Below are positions 62,722-64,000 of a stretch of DNA of 64,000 nt, piece by piece. The notes under the pieces were generated by a model. That model was not told the origin of the DNA. It searched no databases and was given only the letters and a program-made list of their open reading frames with translations. Position 1 is the stretch's first letter. Each line of letters starts with the position of its first letter. The DNA comes from Coccinella septempunctata (Eukaryota; Arthropoda; Insecta; Coleoptera; Coccinellidae), in NCBI RefSeq assembly GCF_907165205.1, contig NC_058193.1, positions 25,123,521 through 25,187,520 on the forward strand, written 5' to 3'. The translations under genes were made by a program, and so were the position numbers.

Positions 62722-64000
62722 GTAAGTAATTTGAAATTATTGCCGGGGGTACGTGTGTTATGGAAATGGTCTGACTTTTTAACTCGCTCCACAATACAAG
62801 CCCTAATTCCTGATGTTTTTGGAACTGTCGACCTTTTATTTCGGCATATTTCACAAATTTTCAATGAGATTTGGGTACGGGAATCGAGAGGGCCGAGTAA
62901 TTGCTAATCTTCAAGTATACTCAGGGAAATTATCTAGCATCCTCTACAAAAGAGTCGCATAATAGAATTTGGCACCAAATCGTAATTCTGATACACAGTA
63001 AAACTTTGGTGAATATTGTTTCCCGTGTCATGGTACATTGACCAAACATTGCTGTACCCTCAAACATTCCGGAATCTCTTGGTCAGCCTTCTCAGGGCTA
63101 CTTGAGACTATGTGCCCATCTGTGACTGAAGAGACTCAATCGTGACCTACAGCTCCGTCCACACTGAACTTATGATTAATCTGATCTCAGTGATCACATG
63201 AAATCGGTTTATAGCGTAGAGCTGTGAGCTGTCAGAATAATTATTGACAATAAGTGGGTATTCCTTTCTTACAGTTGTGTATCCCCACAGACAGTTCCAG
63301 GCATTTACGTAGGTACTCGATTGTGTTCTTAAGTGCACAAATAATTAAAAATTTGGAGGGAGCATGGTGATTCACCCAGTTATGGAGAGAATTAGAAGCA
63401 ACCTTGTTACATCTTTCAAGCGGCTGATGAGTAGATCATTATGCCTGAGAATCGCTTCTTGTTAGTTATTATCGAGATTTTTGGTACATAGAAGTTCCTT
63501 CCACTGAATCCCTCAGTATGTGAAGTGTGCCCATGTTGGCACCCTTAACGAACATCAAAATATCTTAGTGGAAATTTTTTTTTTTGGATAATCGACTGTA
63601 CATATTTAGTGTTTCTCACATGTAACTAGCACATTTTCATCATTAATCTGAAAGTAAATGAATGAAAACATTTTCAAAAATTTGGTCTTGGGTACCATCA
63701 TAAGCGCATATGTGTCCTATGATGGCATATAACTGAAAATTGAATAAAATTGATTATTAAATTGGTCTTCAACCAATTCAGCCACCTGATTCGTTAAAGA
63801 AGGCCTACGTCCACCAAGATCGTCTTTTGCAGGTCCTTTATTTAGGGCAAACCTTCTTCTCGAAGTTGTCGACGGCACGGTTTTCACCCATAACATTTTG
63901 TTCCACAGTATTTAGCATTGCCCCCATATCTTCCCCTTTCCAAAGTTGTCCCTTGTTGCCACAGTTGTTAATTCAAAAACAAAGAATATGATGGCACCAT
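62722..64000 (+). other. Lac2: Start of Lac2 intron 5
   Basis: The intron begins GTAAGTAATT and remains open to the window edge. No further Lac2 exon is seen. A possible transposase scrap lies near its end. Confidence 0.8.
63745..63835 (-). pseudogene. Possible mariner-like transposase scrap
   Basis: The minus strand reads KDDLGGRRPSLTNQVAELVE, resembling the G.GRPS....LV..V segment that links the two HTH motifs of some mariner-like transposases. Stops lie on both sides and nothing else of the domain is visible, so the assignment is weak. Confidence 0.3.

Overview
The window is AT-rich animal DNA, almost certainly from an insect and most likely a beetle. One real protein-coding gene is recognisable: the first five coding exons of a laccase 2-type multicopper oxidase (Lac2, the cuticle-tanning phenoloxidase), on the + strand. 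All splice phases agree and the copper-ligand motifs are present. The beetle assignment is inference from the protein's likeness to insect Lac2 and from the transposon content; the sequence does not prove it.

Layout. Positions 1-27480 are intergenic DNA with no host gene I can support. They hold two mariner copies (1-633 and 13093-14385), a tandem duplication broken by a 972-bp TIR element with a perfect 8-bp target duplication (2321-4635), fold-back and MITE elements, a motif-repeat block (15602-16773), a perfect 193-bp tandem duplication (16743-17128), a LINE scrap (20374-20483), a 903-bp TIR element (22688-23590) and a transposase HTH scrap (about 25231-25500). Positions 27481-27798 are GC-richer and look like the Lac2 promoter and 5'UTR.

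Lac2 exon 1 (27799-27904) carries the start and signal peptide. It is followed by a 30.8-kb first intron (27905-58699), then exon 2 (58700-58861), exon 3 (60811-60979), exon 4 (61883-62167) and exon 5 (62243-62721). The rest of the gene, including the later copper sites, lies beyond 64000. Intron 1 is a transposon sink: several families with TATACAGGGT-like ends, a PIF/Harbinger-type MITE with TAA duplications, RTE-like LINE debris, and a third mariner copy that itself contains a piggyBac-type MITE in a TTAA site. It also holds a diverged tandem array (32160-33000) whose unit recurs in reverse orientation in intron 2, a GC-richer GATA-containing island (31250-31640), and unidentified decayed coding-like sequence (35690-36900).

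The transposon copies carry frameshifts, stops or lost catalytic residues, so none looks autonomous. The most useful observations are the dated insertions (empty versus filled sites, nested TTAA insertion), the shared satellite-like unit in two Lac2 introns, and the motif-repeat block near 16 kb.
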